Source of the DNA: an uncultured Faecalibacterium sp.
GTDB lineage: Bacteria > Bacillota > Clostridia > Oscillospirales > Ruminococcaceae
Direction of reading: 5' to 3'
Length of the DNA stretch: 5,407 nt
Assembly: GCA_902463235.1 (NCBI GenBank)
Contig: CABQER010000064.1
Coordinates: forward strand, 1-5,407
Shown: positions 3,823 through 5,407 of the stretch, piece after piece
How the letters are laid out: each line of letters starts with the position of its first letter
How positions within the stretch are numbered: the first letter of the stretch is position 1
The notes under the pieces: generated by a model
What the model was told of the DNA's origin: nothing
Seen by the model: the letters and a program-made list of their open reading frames with translations, nothing else
Database searches by the model: none
Position numbers and translations under genes: made by a program

Positions 3823-5340
3823 TTACTTGGCAGCGTCGAACTCTGCCTCGATCTCTGCCGAGGGTGCCGGGGTGACAAGGCTCACCACAACACAGACCAC
3901 CAGAGAGATCAGGAAGGCAGGCAGCAGCTCGTAGATGCCAAACACGCCGCCCAGCGGGCTGATGATGTACTTCCATACAAAGACCATCAGGCCGCCGGAG
4001 AGCATACCGGCCAGTGCGCCCTGCCAGTTGCAGCGCTTCCAGAACAGGGAGCACAGCACCACTGCGCCAAAGGAGCCGCCAAAGCCGGCCCATGCAAAGC
4101 TGACGATGCCGAACACGCTGGAGTTGGGGTCGCGGGCCAGCACCACGCCCACCACGCTGATGCAGATGATGGTCAGGCGGGCAGCGAACAGGCTCTGCTT
4201 CTCGGTCAGCTTCATGTGGCCGAACTCCTGCAGGATGTTCTGGGATACGCTGGAGGCCGCTGCCAGCATCTGGCTGTCGGCGGTGGACATGGTAGCGGCA
4301 AGGATGCCGGCAAGGATCAGGCCTGCCAGAATGGCTGCCAGCACGCCGTGCTGAGCGATCAGGCTGGCCACGCGTACGATCAGGGTCTCGCTGGAAGAAC
4401 CGCTCAGGAACTCCAGTGCGCCCGCCTTGGTCATGCCCAGACCCACCATGCCGATGACGATGGAAGCGGTCATGGCAATGACCACCCACACGCTTGCAAT
4501 GCGGCGGCTGAGCACCAGCTTCTTTTCGTCCTCAATGGCCATGAAGCGCAGCAGGATGTGGGGCATGCCGAAGTAGCCCAGACCCCATGCCAGCGTGGAC
4601 GCGATGTCCAGCAGACTGTAGGAGGTGGCAGTGTTGTCTGCTACATTGTGGCTTGCAGCCATGGTCAGGTAGCCGGGCAGGCTGCGGGCGTTGTCCAGAA
4701 CCACGTCCCAGCCGCCTGCCACGCTGACACCATACACCAGCACTGCGATCAGCGCCATGCTCATGACAACGGACTGGATCAGGTCGGTGGTAGACACAGC
4801 GCGGAAGCCGCCCATGATGGTGTAGCCCACAATGACCACAGCGGACAGGATCATAGCCGCCATGTAATCCACGCCAAACAGGCTGTTGAACAGCTTGCCG
4901 CAGGCGGCAAAGCCGGAAGCGGTGTACGGGATGAAGAACACGATGATGATGACCGCGCCCAGCGCGTTGAGCAGGTTGCGCTGGTCATGGAACCGCAGGG
5001 AAAGGAACTGCGGCACCGTGATGGCATCCAGATTGGCCGAGTAGCGGCGCAGGCGGCGGGCCACGATGAGCCAGTTGAGCCATGTGCCCACAGCAAGGCC
5101 GATGGCCGTCCAGCCCGGCGACGCAATGCCGGTGAGATATGCAAGGCCCGGCATACCCATCAGCAGCCAGCTGGACATATCGCTGGCTTCAGCGCTCATA
5201 GCCGTGACCAGCGGGCCCATCGTGCGGCCGCCGAGGTAGAAATCGCTGCTGTCCTCGTTGGATTTGCTGTAGACAAAGCCAACCAGCAGCATTCCCACCA
5301 GATAGATCACAATGGTGGCAATGATGCAGATATTGATCAT
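3823..5340 (-). CDS. putP: Sodium/proline symporter
   Basis: This inner-membrane transporter of the sodium:solute symporter family takes up proline with sodium, for nutrition or osmotic protection. The 505-residue length matches E. coli PutP (502). The ATG at 5340 has AGAGGGG 7 nt upstream. The order of features follows PutP: an N-terminal hydrophobic segment (about 3-23), SSDFYLGGRTMG with Arg39, the sodium/proline-site stretch EASDMSSWLLMGMPG with Asp54 and Ser56 (equivalent to E. coli Asp55/Ser57), the family signature GGFRAVSTTD at 177-186, WGLGYFGMPH at 252-261, and ILAATMSTADSQ with Ser352/Thr353 (equivalent to the Na2-site Ser340/Thr341). About twelve to thirteen membrane segments are visible, and the tail is acidic and soluble. 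No key residue is missing. PutP is favoured over related pantothenate or solute symporters by these motifs. No proline-degradation gene is present in the window, so uptake for biosynthesis, osmolyte use or Stickland-type use cannot be told apart. Confidence 0.95.
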   Translation of the reverse strand: MINICIIATIVIYLVGMLLVGFVYSKSNEDSSDFYLGGRTMGPLVTAMSAEASDMSSWLLMGMPGLAYLTGIASPGWTAIGLAVGTWLNWLIVARRLRRYSANLDAITVPQFLSLRFHDQRNLLNALGAVIIIVFFIPYTASGFAACGKLFNSLFGVDYMAAMILSAVVIVGYTIMGGFRAVSTTDLIQSVVMSMALIAVLVYGVSVAGGWDVVLDNARSLPGYLTMAASHNVADNTATSYSLLDIASTLAWGLGYFGMPHILLRFMAIEDEKKLVLSRRIASVWVVIAMTASIVIGMVGLGMTKAGALEFLSGSSSETLIVRVASLIAQHGVLAAILAGLILAGILAATMSTADSQMLAAASSVSQNILQEFGHMKLTEKQSLFAARLTIICISVVGVVLARDPNSSVFGIVSFAWAGFGGSFGAVVLCSLFWKRCNWQGALAGMLSGGLMVFVWKYIISPLGGVFGIYELLPAFLISLVVCVVVSLVTPAPSAEIEAEFDAAK

Positions 5341-5407
5341 TTGATTACCCCTCTCTTTCTTCCCCTCAACGGGAACATATCTTAAATATTACCACAAAAA
5401 CCTGCAT
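5341..5407 (-). promoter_or_regulatory. putP leader with ribosome site and partial promoter
   Basis: On the minus strand AGAGGGG (5354-5348) sits 7 nt before the ATG, in a purine-rich leader. Further up, TAATAT (5391-5386) preceded by TGG could be an extended -10. Its -35 would fall at or beyond the window edge, so the promoter cannot be confirmed. No operator or riboswitch structure is seen in these 67 bases. Confidence 0.4.

Noticed and set aside
4216..5385. A 389-codon plus-strand open frame antisense to putP
   Set aside because: The translation is rich in H, Q, A and G with no domain-like pattern and is explained by putP codon bias. putP itself has all family motifs.
1..5407. CRISPR arrays, insertion sequences, attachment sites or phage genes
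   Set aside because: I saw no regularly spaced repeats, transposase-like proteins, terminal inverted repeats or target duplications. Although a tRNA gene is present as a possible integration site, only its 5' half is in the window.

Overview
The window is an ordinary-looking chromosomal segment from a G+C-moderate anaerobic Firmicute. Four observations suggest a gut clostridium of the Faecalibacterium/Oscillospiraceae kind: strong AGAGG/AAGGA-type ribosome sites, an ATP-type PEP carboxykinase with very uniform highly-expressed codon use, short AT-rich intergenic regions between GC-richer genes, and stem-loop intrinsic terminators. This assignment is an inference from style and protein flavour, not from a database search.

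Layout from left to right. Positions 1-37 hold the 5' half of a tRNA-Glu(CTC) on the minus strand, cut by the window edge inside its anticodon loop, with a near-consensus promoter at 79-107. Just upstream on the same strand is a 210-residue protein (126-758) with the His...Cys order of circularly permuted NlpC/P60 (YiiX-like) papain-fold enzymes, with its own promoter at 820-849. A 511-bp divergent intergenic region (759-1269) follows. It carries an orphan hairpin, a pair of related TGAAATT(T)GTTTC elements 31 bp apart, the pckA promoter, and a leader with a strong GC hairpin and a possible 8-codon upstream ORF. pckA (1270-2874) encodes a complete ATP-dependent phosphoenolpyruvate carboxykinase and ends in a textbook terminator. 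Next comes a gene (3025-3687) for a membrane-anchored XRE-type regulator, with an N-terminal helix-turn-helix and a DUF1648/SdpI-like membrane C-terminus. Its promoter overlaps an operator-like set of repeats. A perfect 16-bp inverted repeat (3723-3758) terminates it and the convergent last gene, putP (3823-5340, minus), which encodes a complete sodium/proline symporter.

How the genes might work together: each appears to be its own transcription unit. pckA and putP are both central carbon/amino-acid genes: PckA links oxaloacetate and PEP, and PutP imports proline with sodium. Nothing in the sequence shows that they are co-regulated. The XRE/membrane gene is the most regulatory-looking item and may sense something at the membrane and control its own promoter.

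I did not find a clearly new multi-gene system. The items most worth a second look are the one-polypeptide HTH/SdpI-like protein with its operator, and the cis-regulatory architecture upstream of pckA.
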